DNA of 64,000 nucleotides from Butyrivibrio sp. NC2002 (GTDB lineage Bacteria; Bacillota; Clostridia; Lachnospirales; Lachnospiraceae): contig NZ_KL370880.1 in the NCBI RefSeq assembly GCF_000702265.1, positions 248,001 through 312,000 on the forward strand, written 5' to 3'. Each line of letters opens with the position of its first letter. Positions within the stretch are counted from its first letter, which is position 1. Made by a program: the position numbers and the translations under genes. Positions 44,914 to 52,600 of the stretch are shown one piece after another. The notes under the pieces were generated by a model. That model ran no database searches and was not told the DNA's origin. It saw nothing but the letters and a program-made list of their open reading frames with translations.

Positions 44914-45594
44914 ATGGGTAATATTGCGATCATTCCTGCAAGGAGCGGATCAAAAGGACTGCCTGATAAAAATATAAAGGATATGCTGGGAAAGCCCCTT
45001 ATGGGATATACAATAGAAGCTGCATTAAACAGTGGATGCTTTAGCGAGGTTTTCGTATCAACGGATTCCGAAAAATATGCAGAAATTGCCAAAAGTCTTG
45101 GGGCATCGGTACCCTTTCTAAGGAGCACAGATAATGCTAAAGACGCATCAAGCTCATGGGACGTTGTAAGAGAAGTGCTAAAGACCTATGAGGACAGAGG
45201 AGATCATTTTGACACCTTTTGCCTCCTGCAGCCTACATCACCTCTTAGAAATAGTGAAGACATAAAAGGAGCATATAAACTTTTTCAGGAAAAAGGAGCA
45301 AATTTTGTTGTTTCTGTTTGTGAAACCGAACACCCAATATCATGGTGCGGAGAAATACCGGATACACTCTCACTTGACGGCTTTATCAAAAGACAACAGA
45401 TAGGACAAAGGCAAAAAAGTGTAAAGACCTACAGATTAAACGGCGCTATATATATAGCAGATACTAAATCCTTTACAGAAGACTCCTTCTTGTACAGAGA
45501 CGGATGCTTTGCCTATATCATGAACACCTTAAGGAGCGTTGATATAGACACTGAACTTGATTTTGAATATGCAGAATTTCTTATGAGTAAGTAA
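44914..45594 (+). CDS. neuA: CMP-nonulosonic acid synthetase (acylneuraminate cytidylyltransferase)
   Basis: NeuA/LegF activates the nonulosonic acid with CTP. IPARSGSKGLPDKNIKDMLG at the N-terminus is the CTP-binding signature; LLQPTSPLR near 110 and the RLNGAIY segment near 180 are also typical. ATG 44914 is chosen since GGGAG at 44899 is correctly spaced; upstream alternatives (TTG 44890, ATG 44905) overlap the SD. This gives 227 residues, normal for NeuA without an extra esterase domain. It is the last gene of the operon and is followed by a hairpin terminator. No nonulosonate transferase gene is seen next to it. Confidence 0.93.
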   Translation: MGNIAIIPARSGSKGLPDKNIKDMLGKPLMGYTIEAALNSGCFSEVFVSTDSEKYAEIAKSLGASVPFLRSTDNAKDASSSWDVVREVLKTYEDRGDHFDTFCLLQPTSPLRNSEDIKGAYKLFQEKGANFVVSVCETEHPISWCGEIPDTLSLDGFIKRQQIGQRQKSVKTYRLNGAIYIADTKSFTEDSFLYRDGCFAYIMNTLRSVDIDTELDFEYAEFLMSK

Positions 45595-45628
45595 GAGGGA
45601 ATTCGGAGAAATTTCCTAATATATAAAA

Positions 45629-45652
45629 ACGGGGCTGTAGTCACAGTCCCGT
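45629..45652. terminator. Bidirectional terminator between neuA and queT
   Basis: ACGGGGCTGT (45629-45638) pairs with ACAGTCCCGT (45643-45652), with one G-U pair and the loop AGTC. A pyrimidine run follows on the plus strand and TTTTTATAT on the minus strand, so it can end both converging transcripts. Confidence 0.75.
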
Positions 45653-45696
45653 CTTTCCTTCCAAAAAATAATTATGTTCTATTTAGTATTATGCTT

Positions 45697-46203
45697 TCAA
45701 GCAGTTTGCTGCCCTGCCTCTCCAAATACCTGATTTCTTACAGGCATAAGAGCTGTGATAAGGATTGAACCGAATACCACACAGGAGATAACTTCACCTG
45801 CTCCTACTGTAAGAGCAAGGAAAGGAACCCCGTCCGGTACGCCGTAAGCAAATCTGAGTACAAACGGAATGATTATCATGTTTGAGATAACCGGAGGTAT
45901 AGTTACAAGGATCCTGTTTTTTCTGAGCAGATAAGAAAGAACGGCTCCGATCGCTGTTGCGAGTGTACCGAAGATAATATCCGGAAGTGCACAGCCTGTA
46001 AGTATGTTACTTAAAAAGCATCCAACTATAACGCCGGGAACTGCTGCGGGTGTGAAAAAGGGAAGTACACAAAGTGCTTCTGAGAAACGTACCTGGATTG
46101 CTCCGCTTGCAAGATTGAATCCTGCGGCAATTGCAGTAAGTACGCAGTAAAGAGCAGCAATCATCGCTGCCTGGATAAGGAATAAAAGTTTTTTGTTTCG
46201 CAT
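45697..46203 (-). CDS. queT: QueT-type ECF transporter substrate-binding component
   Basis: A 168-residue protein with about five helices. It matches the QueT/DUF988 family: an N-terminal AAMIAALYCVLTAIA helix, IQVRFSEALCVLPFF near 37-51, VIVGCFLSNILTG near 59-71. QueT proteins are S-components of group II energy-coupling-factor transporters for a queuosine precursor (preQ0/preQ1) and use a shared EcfAAT module encoded elsewhere. The leader has a structured element that fits preQ1-type control, and a strong minus-strand promoter. The SD AAAGGAG is seven bases before the ATG. Confidence 0.88.
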   Translation of the reverse strand: MRNKKLLFLIQAAMIAALYCVLTAIAAGFNLASGAIQVRFSEALCVLPFFTPAAVPGVIVGCFLSNILTGCALPDIIFGTLATAIGAVLSYLLRKNRILVTIPPVISNMIIIPFVLRFAYGVPDGVPFLALTVGAGEVISCVVFGSILITALMPVRNQVFGEAGQQTA

Positions 46204-46210
46204 TTTTGAT

Positions 46211-46270
46211 CTCCTTTAGGTTTTTGCGAGTGGGAAGGATTGGTTCTGCACAGCAGAACATAAACACTCG
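46211..46270 (-). promoter_or_regulatory. Candidate preQ1-type riboswitch leader of queT
   Basis: On the minus strand CGAGTG pairs with CACTCG (46265-46270 with 46227-46232). Inside lies a perfect 7-bp hairpin, GTTCTGC/GCAGAAC (46243-46259). TCCTT in the loop (46235-46239) can pair with AAGGA of the SD (46212-46216), making a pseudoknot that hides the SD. An A-rich CAAAAACC joins the two, as in preQ1 switches. The class (I, II or III) is not assigned. Confidence 0.55.
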
Positions 46271-46289
46271 TATTAATGAAACGGATTTA

Positions 46290-46318
46290 ACTATAGCACC
46301 GCTACATTTTAAAATCAA
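46290..46318 (-). promoter_or_regulatory. Sigma-A-type promoter of queT
   Basis: On the minus strand TTGATT (46318-46313) and TATAGT (46295-46290) are 17 bases apart. It directs transcription into the riboswitch-like leader. Confidence 0.7.
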
Positions 46319-46365
46319 GATGTGCTACAATATATCCAAGCAGACTAACGTTGGGGGGCATACTT

Positions 46366-49161
46366 ATGGGGACAAATCACAAGATCCATATCGGATTTAA
46401 TTTTCACGTCAACTTTTTTCATGCAGATAAGGGTGATACCAATGATGGTGCCGGTTTTGAAAGAGACCTTAAGATGGTACGCTTCATATTGGAGTCGCTT
46501 TTAAAAGTAAATAACGATGGGCAGCCGGTCAAGGCGACCTGGGACTTTGAGACTGATTACACATTAGTCAGGATACTTCCGTCTCTTGGCCCGGATGTAA
46601 TAGATGATGTCAAGGCAAGGCTTCGTGAAAGAGGAGATGAGCTTGTTATTTCAGGCCGTCACGGGGATATGTTTGCTGCCATGACCCAAAATGAACTCAA
46701 ATATGCCATTAAAAATCTTGTAAATGCTGAGGATGACGAAGCAGTTAATGGAAAAATCGCAAAACATCCTCTGGGAATGACCTCGAATGTTTTAAGACCG
46801 GAAGGTTATATCTTTTCACCTGAAATCATTGGTGACCTGAAAAAATGCGGCATCAAGGCGGTGCTTCTTGGAAACAGCGCTATTGGTCCTGATGCGCTCT
46901 CTGAAGTAAGCGGCAAGACTTTATCTGATCCATATTCAAGATTTAATCCAATAAAATACAGAAACGAAAATGATTCCATAATTGTAATTCCTGTCTACAC
47001 ACCGGCAGATTTTATGGACGAAGGAACTCTTACAGGATTTCTTGAGAGACTTCATGAAAAGCAGGTTCAGGGAGAAATAGATTCCGATCTGTTCATAATG
47101 TTTGGCGCAGATGTAAGAAGCCCGTGGTGGGAGAGCATGAATATAAAGAGCTTCTTTAAATCAACCGTGGGTACCGAAGGACTTGTAGGATTTTTCAAAG
47201 AACTGAGAAAACTTGACTATGTTGCATACAACACTCCTTCAGGATATCTTGCCGATCATGAATGTGTAAGTGAGCTTTCTTTTGCAGGAGATCTGGCAGG
47301 AGGAATGGCAGGAGGATTATCCCCCTGGTCTGAAAAGCCAAGCGAGAGACTTATATGGACAAGACTTGAGAGGGCAAGAGAAGGAAGCCTTGTATATTCA
47401 AGGGAAAAAGAATCCGTATCCCTACAAGGCAGAGTAAAACTGATATCAGCTTCAGCACTTGGTCCCTGCAGCATAGCACCTTCAAAGGAAAGATTTGCTG
47501 TACTTGATAAACTTTCAAAAGAGGCAGAGGCAGCAGAGCGAAATGCCATAAATGAAAAAGAGATGTCTATGCGCACAAGCGGAAGACAGCGCCTTAACAA
47601 CAGCGCTATTGGTAAGCATCTGTATTCAAGAAGAAAAGATGAGGAGGAAAGAAACTCCTTCATTATAATGAACACAGAGGGGCAAAAGCTCGTCTCTTAT
47701 CAGCTATCGATTGAAAAAGGATCATGTCCGCAGATCGGTACACTGGTACTTGAATGTGATGAATGCAAGGTTGAAAGCTATACCGCAATCCCTGTATGGG
47801 AACAGGATGGCTTTGTCACATCTGCATTTGTTGTTATGAGATTTGCCGATGCGCAGGATACCTATAAAATTTATTATCACTTCGACAGAAAAGACCTTCC
47901 CAAAGAAGAGCATAAGCCGCTCATAGAAGTAAAGCCTGAGGACATTCCGGTTTTTCATGCTGAAGGAGCGATGAAGAGACTTCTTGAAGCTCAGGGAAAA
48001 CTCCCCAAAGAAGAGGAGGAAGAGGAAGGAAATTCTGCAGTCAACGAAAGAATAGCTGCGATGAGCAAGCAGACCGTGGCTGTAAGAAGCGCTGTTTTGC
48101 AGGAACCTGGGGAGAAGGATACATATATCATAGAAAGTCCTAGCAGAAAGCTTAAAATAGTAGTTACCGGTACAGGTTCATCCAAGGGCAAGATAAGAGA
48201 AGTGTTCTTTGAGAAGGAAAAAATTGGCGATGAACAGTTTTTATCTTCCTATATAAAGGCAGATGGTAAGATAAACGACTTTACCTGCGATAATATTGAA
48301 AATGCTCAGTTTAAGGGACAGGGAGAAGGGATAAAGATAACAGGAGCTGTTCATGCAAAGGGAGAAAGCAGCCCCGGAAGTTATGTAATGCAGATCATAT
48401 CATGCCCTGCGCTAAAGGGAATAGATGCGGTAATGATCTATACGGATATACACTATCCTCAGGTTCAGGAAGGAATACTCAAAGAGGTTGCGCCGCTTCA
48501 GCTAAGCCCTCTATACAGAGCGGGAGTAGCTGTAACAAAGATATCCTACAATGGCAAGATAAGCGAATATCCTGTGTCCTGTTTTACAAAAACAAATCAT
48601 GAAAACAAGGAAATAGGATCGTTTAATAATCACTTTACAGCCGGCGTAATCGGAGTAAAGGGACAGTTATCCGGAATACTTATAGGGCAGGCAAACTTCT
48701 TTTTGGGAGGCCTTGCAACATGCCCGGGAAGACTTAGCGTAGATGAGGATGGACAGCATGTGAGCCTTAATCCCTACGGAACTTACGGGATCTGTAAAAG
48801 ACATTATCCTTCAAAGAGCGATGGCATCATTCAAAAATATAAGGAAGAAGTGGTTGATGATCCGGAGCTTAACCTTGCAGACAGCTATAGCGGAGTCCAT
48901 GAGAAGTTCTGTGTATGCCTTTCGGGGTTCCAGGGCGCTTCGGCAACAGGACCTGCTCTTCTTGAGATGTGTGCTTTTAGCAGAGGATCGGTTATCTGCG
49001 GAGATGATGCAGGCGTTATTCATCCGTATATGGAAGATAATGTCATACTTCCGAAAACACAATATGAAATCGGACACACGTATGATAAGGGAAATGATCC
49101 TGCTTCCCTTAAGTCGATCAGATCTGAAGTGCATAAGCACTTTTTGAAGGCAGGAAAATAA
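46366..49161 (+). CDS. Putative glycoside hydrolase-like protein (GH38/GH57-related barrel), unassigned
   Basis: ATG 46366 is preferred over the TTG at 46351, with GGGGGG as SD; 931 residues, no signal peptide. The first about 320 residues look like a (beta/alpha)7-type barrel: HIGFNFHVNFFH at the start, TWDFETDYTLVRILPSL near 65-81, ELVISGRHGDM and RPEGYIFSPEIIGDL further on. This layout recalls GH38/GH57 enzymes and polysaccharide-deacetylase barrels, but no single family fits well enough to name. The middle (about 335-430) is Ser/Arg/Glu-rich and the C-terminal about 480 residues are beta-rich, as in GH38 C-terminal domains, interrupted by a Glu-only run near 550. It is a single-gene unit with no sugar transporter beside it. 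Cytoplasmic glycan breakdown is a guess. Confidence 0.6.
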   Translation: MGTNHKIHIGFNFHVNFFHADKGDTNDGAGFERDLKMVRFILESLLKVNNDGQPVKATWDFETDYTLVRILPSLGPDVIDDVKARLRERGDELVISGRHGDMFAAMTQNELKYAIKNLVNAEDDEAVNGKIAKHPLGMTSNVLRPEGYIFSPEIIGDLKKCGIKAVLLGNSAIGPDALSEVSGKTLSDPYSRFNPIKYRNENDSIIVIPVYTPADFMDEGTLTGFLERLHEKQVQGEIDSDLFIMFGADVRSPWWESMNIKSFFKSTVGTEGLVGFFKELRKLDYVAYNTPSGYLADHECVSELSFAGDLAGGMAGGLSPWSEKPSERLIWTRLERAREGSLVYSREKESVSLQGRVKLISASALGPCSIAPSKERFAVLDKLSKEAEAAERNAINEKEMSMRTSGRQRLNNSAIGKHLYSRRKDEEERNSFIIMNTEGQKLVSYQLSIEKGSCPQIGTLVLECDECKVESYTAIPVWEQDGFVTSAFVVMRFADAQDTYKIYYHFDRKDLPKEEHKPLIEVKPEDIPVFHAEGAMKRLLEAQGKLPKEEEEEEGNSAVNERIAAMSKQTVAVRSAVLQEPGEKDTYIIESPSRKLKIVVTGTGSSKGKIREVFFEKEKIGDEQFLSSYIKADGKINDFTCDNIENAQFKGQGEGIKITGAVHAKGESSPGSYVMQIISCPALKGIDAVMIYTDIHYPQVQEGILKEVAPLQLSPLYRAGVAVTKISYNGKISEYPVSCFTKTNHENKEIGSFNNHFTAGVIGVKGQLSGILIGQANFFLGGLATCPGRLSVDEDGQHVSLNPYGTYGICKRHYPSKSDGIIQKYKEEVVDDPELNLADSYSGVHEKFCVCLSGFQGASATGPALLEMCAFSRGSVICGDDAGVIHPYMEDNVILPKTQYEIGHTYDKGNDPASLKSIRSEVHKHFLKAGK

Positions 49162-49171
49162 GTTAAATATG

Positions 49172-49201
49172 TTGACACTCTAAATATAGTTTTGGTATTG
49201 T
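49172..49201 (+). promoter_or_regulatory. Sigma-A-type promoter of glnA
   Basis: TTGACA at 49172-49177 and TATTGT at 49196-49201, spacing 18. The predicted start near 49208 lies at the foot of the first leader hairpin. Confidence 0.65.
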
Positions 49202-49209
49202 AGTCATGT

Positions 49210-49257
49210 AAGGCAAAGGCGCCGATTTCTTAGTGAAAATGTGCCTTTGCCTTTTGT
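49210..49257 (+). terminator. First leader hairpin of glnA
   Basis: AAGGCAAAGGC (49210-49220) pairs perfectly with GCCTTTGCCTT (49243-49253), with TTTC/GAAA inside; TTGTC follows. It could terminate, or form the 5' stem of an antitermination element. Confidence 0.6.
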
Positions 49258-49280
49258 CATATACAGGAGAGCGCTCCGCG

Positions 49281-49306
49281 AGAATGTAGCGAGCGACATT
49301 CTTTTT
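49281..49306 (+). terminator. Second leader hairpin of glnA, Rho-independent terminator
   Basis: AGAATGT (49281-49287) pairs with ACATTCT (49296-49302), followed by TTTT, 54 bases before the glnA start. CGCTC at 49272-49276 can instead pair with GAGCG at 49291-49295 in its loop, which would break the terminator. The position, with an ANTAR regulator gene after glnA, suggests conditional antitermination. Confidence 0.6.
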
Positions 49307-49359
49307 ATGCAGTTAGTTATTCTAAAATATTAAGATATGGAAGAAATAAGGAGGAAACC

Positions 49360-50712
49360 ATGAGCAGGTTAACAAAAAAGGATATCTTCAGAATTGTAGA
49401 GGAGGAAGATGTAGCATTCATCAGACTCCAATTCTGTGATATATTCGGAACTCCCAAAAATATCGCTATTACAAGGTCTCAGCTTCAGAGTGCCCTTGAT
49501 AATGAATGCAGATTTGACGGCTCTGCGATAGACGGATTCGGAAAATATGCACAGAGCGATATGTATTTATATCCGGACATCGACAGCTTTGACATATACC
49601 CCTGGAGACCGCAGAGTGGCAAGGTTGCAAGGATGTACTGCGACATCTACACCTCCGACAAAAAGCCCTATGCTTCCGATTCCAGATATATCTTAAAGAA
49701 GGTTTTATCGGAGGGCAAAGAGATGGGATATATATTCAAGGCAGATCCGGAACTTGAATTTTTCCTTTTCGACCTTGACGACGAGGGACAGCCTACAACA
49801 AATACCCATGAAAACGCCGGATATTTTGATCTCGCACCTGCCGATCAGGGCGAGAACGTAAGAAGAGATATCATCATGAACCTCGAGGATATGGGATTTA
49901 ATATTGTTTCTTCTCATCATGAGATATCACCTGCGCAGCATGGTATAGATTTTACTGAGGATGATGCTGCCAAAATGGCTGATATGATCATAACCTTTAA
50001 GATGGCAGTTAAGACTATTGCAAAACGCCATGGTCTGTATGCCACATTTATGCCTAAGCCCAAGGAAGGTGTAAACGGCTCAGGAATGCATATCAATATC
50101 CTATGCGAAGACAAAGACGGAAATGACATCTTCAGGGACGGGGATGATCTGTCAGAAACAGCAAAGCAGTTCATTGCCGGTATTTTGAACCATATAAAGG
50201 GGATGACACTTGTCACCAATCCTCTGGTCAATTCCTATAAGAGACTGGTTCCCGGATATGATGCACCTGTAAATGTATCCTGGTCATCTTCATCTACAAA
50301 CCACAGTGCGCTCATCAGAATTCCTTCGATGGGTTCTGCTTCTGAGAGCAGCAACGTAAAGGGTGCGAGGATTGAACTTAGAAACCCCGATGCTGCCTGC
50401 AATCCTTACCTTGCACTGGCACTTATTCTGGCAGCAGGACTTGACGGGATCAAGAAAAAAATGGCTACACCTGAGGAACTTGTAGAGGATCTTAAGGGAA
50501 AAACCGAAGACGAGATCAGGGATTCCAAGCTTGATACCCTTCCCAAGACACTTGGAGAAGCTATCGAAGCCTACAAAAATGATGAGTTTGTAAAGGGTGT
50601 TCTCGGTGAGCAGATATTTGGACAGATTCTTGATGCCAAGCACAAGGAATGGAAAGATTTCAGAACCTGCGTAACTCAGTGGGAAATAAGACATTATCTC
50701 GGAAAACAGTAA
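49360..50712 (+). CDS. glnA: Glutamine synthetase, type I
   Basis: GlnA makes glutamine from glutamate, ammonia and ATP in a dodecamer. Conserved segments are visible in order: FCDIFGTPKN near 28, the GSAIDGF loop near 55-61, DPELEFFLF near 128, the metal and ammonia site ISPAQHGIDF, the ATP site in FMPKPKEGVNGSGMHINI, KRLVPGYDAPVNVSWS, and IELRNPDAACNPYLALAL. Length 450 fits the GSI-alpha type, without an adenylylation insert. In the motif usually read Asn-Arg-Ser before LIRIP, this protein has Asn-His-Ser, an unusual change next to the phosphate site. A GGAGG SD is present. Its leader has a promoter and two hairpins, and the ANTAR gene follows 21 bases later. Confidence 0.95.
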   Translation: MSRLTKKDIFRIVEEEDVAFIRLQFCDIFGTPKNIAITRSQLQSALDNECRFDGSAIDGFGKYAQSDMYLYPDIDSFDIYPWRPQSGKVARMYCDIYTSDKKPYASDSRYILKKVLSEGKEMGYIFKADPELEFFLFDLDDEGQPTTNTHENAGYFDLAPADQGENVRRDIIMNLEDMGFNIVSSHHEISPAQHGIDFTEDDAAKMADMIITFKMAVKTIAKRHGLYATFMPKPKEGVNGSGMHINILCEDKDGNDIFRDGDDLSETAKQFIAGILNHIKGMTLVTNPLVNSYKRLVPGYDAPVNVSWSSSSTNHSALIRIPSMGSASESSNVKGARIELRNPDAACNPYLALALILAAGLDGIKKKMATPEELVEDLKGKTEDEIRDSKLDTLPKTLGEAIEAYKNDEFVKGVLGEQIFGQILDAKHKEWKDFRTCVTQWEIRHYLGKQ

Positions 50713-50733
50713 GATTTAGGCGGATCGGAAAAG

Positions 50734-51282
50734 TTGCAGAACATAATTGTCGCATTTGCAAAACAGACAGATGCTCAGAATTTCAAAAGCATATTGCTTC
50801 GCGGGGGATTTGAACCTGCGTATGTGTGCACGACCGGTGCTCAGGTCTATTCAGCTATGGAAAACCTGGGTAGTGGGGTTATTGTCTGCGGCTTTAGACT
50901 CGGTGATATGCAGTGCCTTGAACTTGCTGAGAATATGAGCGAGTATTTCAATATTCTTCTTATTGCGAGCCCTGCAAAAGTGGATGAGGTGTACCTTCCT
51001 CAAAATGTTGTATACCTTCCAACTCCTCTTAAGAAGACGGATTTTTATTCAAGTATAACCATGATGCTTGAAGGGGTTAAGAATATAAGAAGAGCCAAAA
51101 AGCAGAAGCAGCGCTTTAGAAGCAAAGAGGACGATAAAATAATAACAAGCGCCAAGTATATTCTTATGGAGCGCCACAACATGACTGAACCGGAGGCTCA
51201 CAAATATCTCCAAAAGTGTGCCATGGATTCAGGAACATCCCTGCTTGAAATGGCTGAAATGGTAATCTCCCTTAACGAATAG
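50734..51282 (+). CDS. ANTAR-domain RNA-binding antiterminator
   Basis: The 182-residue protein has an N-terminal response-regulator-like domain (about 1-112) in which the usual phospho-Asp pattern is not clear, so it may be a pseudo-receiver. A short basic linker with a coiled-coil pattern (about 113-128) leads to a C-terminal ANTAR domain (about 130-182) with KYILMERHNMTEPEAHKYLQKCAM, which resembles those of NasR and EutV. ANTAR proteins bind paired hairpins in leaders and prevent termination, often of nitrogen genes. It follows glnA directly, so control of the glnA leader is likely. The start is TTG 50734; no ATG occurs until about residue 42. No convincing terminator follows. Confidence 0.9.
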   Translation: MQNIIVAFAKQTDAQNFKSILLRGGFEPAYVCTTGAQVYSAMENLGSGVIVCGFRLGDMQCLELAENMSEYFNILLIASPAKVDEVYLPQNVVYLPTPLKKTDFYSSITMMLEGVKNIRRAKKQKQRFRSKEDDKIITSAKYILMERHNMTEPEAHKYLQKCAMDSGTSLLEMAEMVISLNE

Positions 51283-51382
51283 ATATTGTTAGATTTCCGG
51301 TACTATTTAGGGCATGGACTGACGGTATGTGGGTAGTTTTGGAAATATAAAAAAAATATTAATTTTTTTTTGAAATAGGGGT

Positions 51383-51409
51383 TAAGTTTTCGGAAAGGTG
51401 TGTCGATAC
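51383..51409 (+). promoter_or_regulatory. Sigma-28-type promoter upstream of the small ORF
   Basis: TAAG at 51383-51386 and GTCGATAC at 51402-51409 with a 15-base spacer. It lies 20 bases before the start of the 35-codon ORF at 51429. Confidence 0.55.
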
Positions 51410-51428
51410 TATTATCGGTGGGGAATAA

Positions 51429-51536
51429 ATGACACAATACCTTGGGAATTTAGCCAATCTTCTACAAGATATGGCGGAATTTATCTCCTTGATACCATAT
51501 TACGTATCACAGGAACTTATGAGGGGGAGTAATTAG
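51429..51536 (+). CDS. Small ORF, 35 residues, between two sigma-28-type promoters
   Basis: ATG 51429 to TAG 51536 encodes a 35-residue peptide starting MTQYLGNLANLLQDMAEF and ending in LMRGSN. GGTGGGGA (51417-51424) is a fitting SD. The peptide has an amphipathic helical pattern (Leu/Ala/Phe spaced by three or four) and no signal or membrane helix. It lies just after one sigma-28-type promoter and before the perfect one of flgM, so it would be made with late flagellar genes. I recognise no family. The 355-base gap 51283-51637 holds only this ORF and the two promoters. A chance ORF in a leader is the alternative. Confidence 0.45.
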   Translation: MTQYLGNLANLLQDMAEFISLIPYYVSQELMRGSN

Positions 51537-51565
51537 AAATAATTGAATTTTTTTTCTATTTACTC

Positions 51566-51592
51566 TAAAGTAATAGATAAATCCGCCGATAA
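51566..51592 (+). promoter_or_regulatory. Consensus sigma-28 (FliA/SigD) promoter of flgM
   Basis: TAAA at 51566-51569, a 15-base spacer and GCCGATAA at 51585-51592: an exact match to the sigma-28 consensus. The flgM start lies 46 bases downstream. Confidence 0.9.
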
Positions 51593-51637
51593 ATGTAGTA
51601 GAACAGAAAAAATTCTCCAAGGAAGGAGGAAAAGAAT

Positions 51638-51919
51638 ATGCGTATAGAAGCTTACAGCCAGGTACAACAGATTTACGGCACAAGCAAAGTGAATAAGACT
51701 GCGAAGACTCAGAAGACTACATCAGTTTCTGATAATCTTCAGATATCTTCAATCGGTAAGGATATTCAGGTTGCGAAGCAGGCTGTGAAAGATGCTCCGG
51801 ATGTCAGGGAGGACGTGGTAGCACCTATAAAGAGTGCAATTCAGAACGGAACGTATGACGTAAGTGGAGAGGATTTCGCAGATAAGCTACTTGCAAGACT
51901 CAGCGAATCCCTTGCTTGA
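51638..51919 (+). CDS. flgM: Anti-sigma-28 factor FlgM
   Basis: FlgM binds and holds back sigma-28 until the hook-basal body is complete. The 93-residue product has the usual disordered Thr/Lys/Ser-rich N-terminal half and a helical C-terminal half (about 40-93), with VSDNLQISS, KDAPDVREDVVAPIKSAIQNGTYDVSGEDFADKLL spread over the sigma-binding part. KSAIQNGTYDVSGEDFADKL is diagnostic of the family. The gene has a consensus sigma-28 promoter and a GGAAGGAGG SD, so its own sigma factor drives it, as in other Firmicutes. It opens the late flagellar cluster. Confidence 0.93.
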   Translation: MRIEAYSQVQQIYGTSKVNKTAKTQKTTSVSDNLQISSIGKDIQVAKQAVKDAPDVREDVVAPIKSAIQNGTYDVSGEDFADKLLARLSESLA

Positions 51920-51945
51920 TCGTAGATTATATACAGAGATTATTT

Positions 51946-52007
51946 AGAGCCAGCTTATTGTGACGAAGCAAACAGGCTTACGAAAAGTGCACACTAATTC
52001 TGGCTCT
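51946..52007 (+). other. Hairpin between flgM and flgN
   Basis: AGAGCCAG (51946-51953) pairs with CTGGCTCT (52000-52007) across a 46-base loop that contains CTTATTGTGA and AGGCTTACG. Only ATAATT follows, so full termination is unlikely; partial termination or RNA processing between flgM and flgN is possible. Confidence 0.4.
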
Positions 52008-52047
52008 ATAATTATGCCCATTTTCAGGATGCAGGATTGGAGGTTTT

Positions 52048-52569
52048 ATGGCTAGTTTACTTGAAAGACTTGTGGAAGTTTTGGACAAAGAGTGCAAGTG
52101 CTATGAGAAGCTGCTTGAACTTTCAGGCAAAAAAACTCCAGTGATCATGCAAAGAGATCTTGAAGCTCTTGCCGGTATTACAGAAAAGGAACAGATGGTA
52201 GTAAATAGCATATCAGCTGTTGATAGAGAGCGTGAGAGTATCATGAAAGAGATCGCTGACATCCTGGGAGAAAAGGCAACAGATATGAAGCTTACCGATC
52301 TTGTCAGAATGCTTGATAAAAGACCAAAAGAGCAGCATGACCTTGCAGTGCAGAGAGACAGGCTGGTAGGCATATCGGCAAATGTGCAGAGAGTTAACGG
52401 ACAGAATCAGACACTTCTTGAGAGTAGTCTTGAGATGATCCAGTATGAGATGAATATCATGCAGTCTGCCCGCCGTGCTCCGGAAACAGCAAATTATACC
52501 AAAAATGCATGGACAAAAGGGGATCTTCTGGCCGTTGCAACAAGCGGAAGATTCGATGCAAAACAATAA
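52048..52569 (+). CDS. flgN: Flagellar hook-associated protein export chaperone FlgN
   Basis: FlgN keeps FlgK and FlgL soluble and brings them to the export gate. The 173-residue product is almost entirely helical: LLERLVEVLDKECKCYEKLLEL at the start and a long coiled coil with ITEKEQMVVNSISAVDRERESIMKEI near 48-73, both typical of the family. The last about 30 residues are less ordered, as expected for the client-binding end. It lies between flgM and flgK, the standard order, with a GGAGG SD. Confidence 0.88.
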   Translation: MASLLERLVEVLDKECKCYEKLLELSGKKTPVIMQRDLEALAGITEKEQMVVNSISAVDRERESIMKEIADILGEKATDMKLTDLVRMLDKRPKEQHDLAVQRDRLVGISANVQRVNGQNQTLLESSLEMIQYEMNIMQSARRAPETANYTKNAWTKGDLLAVATSGRFDAKQ

Positions 52570-52600
52570 ATATTAACTTAACACTAATACAAAAGCAAGT

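Noticed and set aside
49208..49310. Canonical paired-hexaloop ANTAR RNA motif
   Set aside because: Two hairpins are present, but neither shows a clear six-base loop with A at position 1 and G at position 4, so only a general antitermination leader is proposed.
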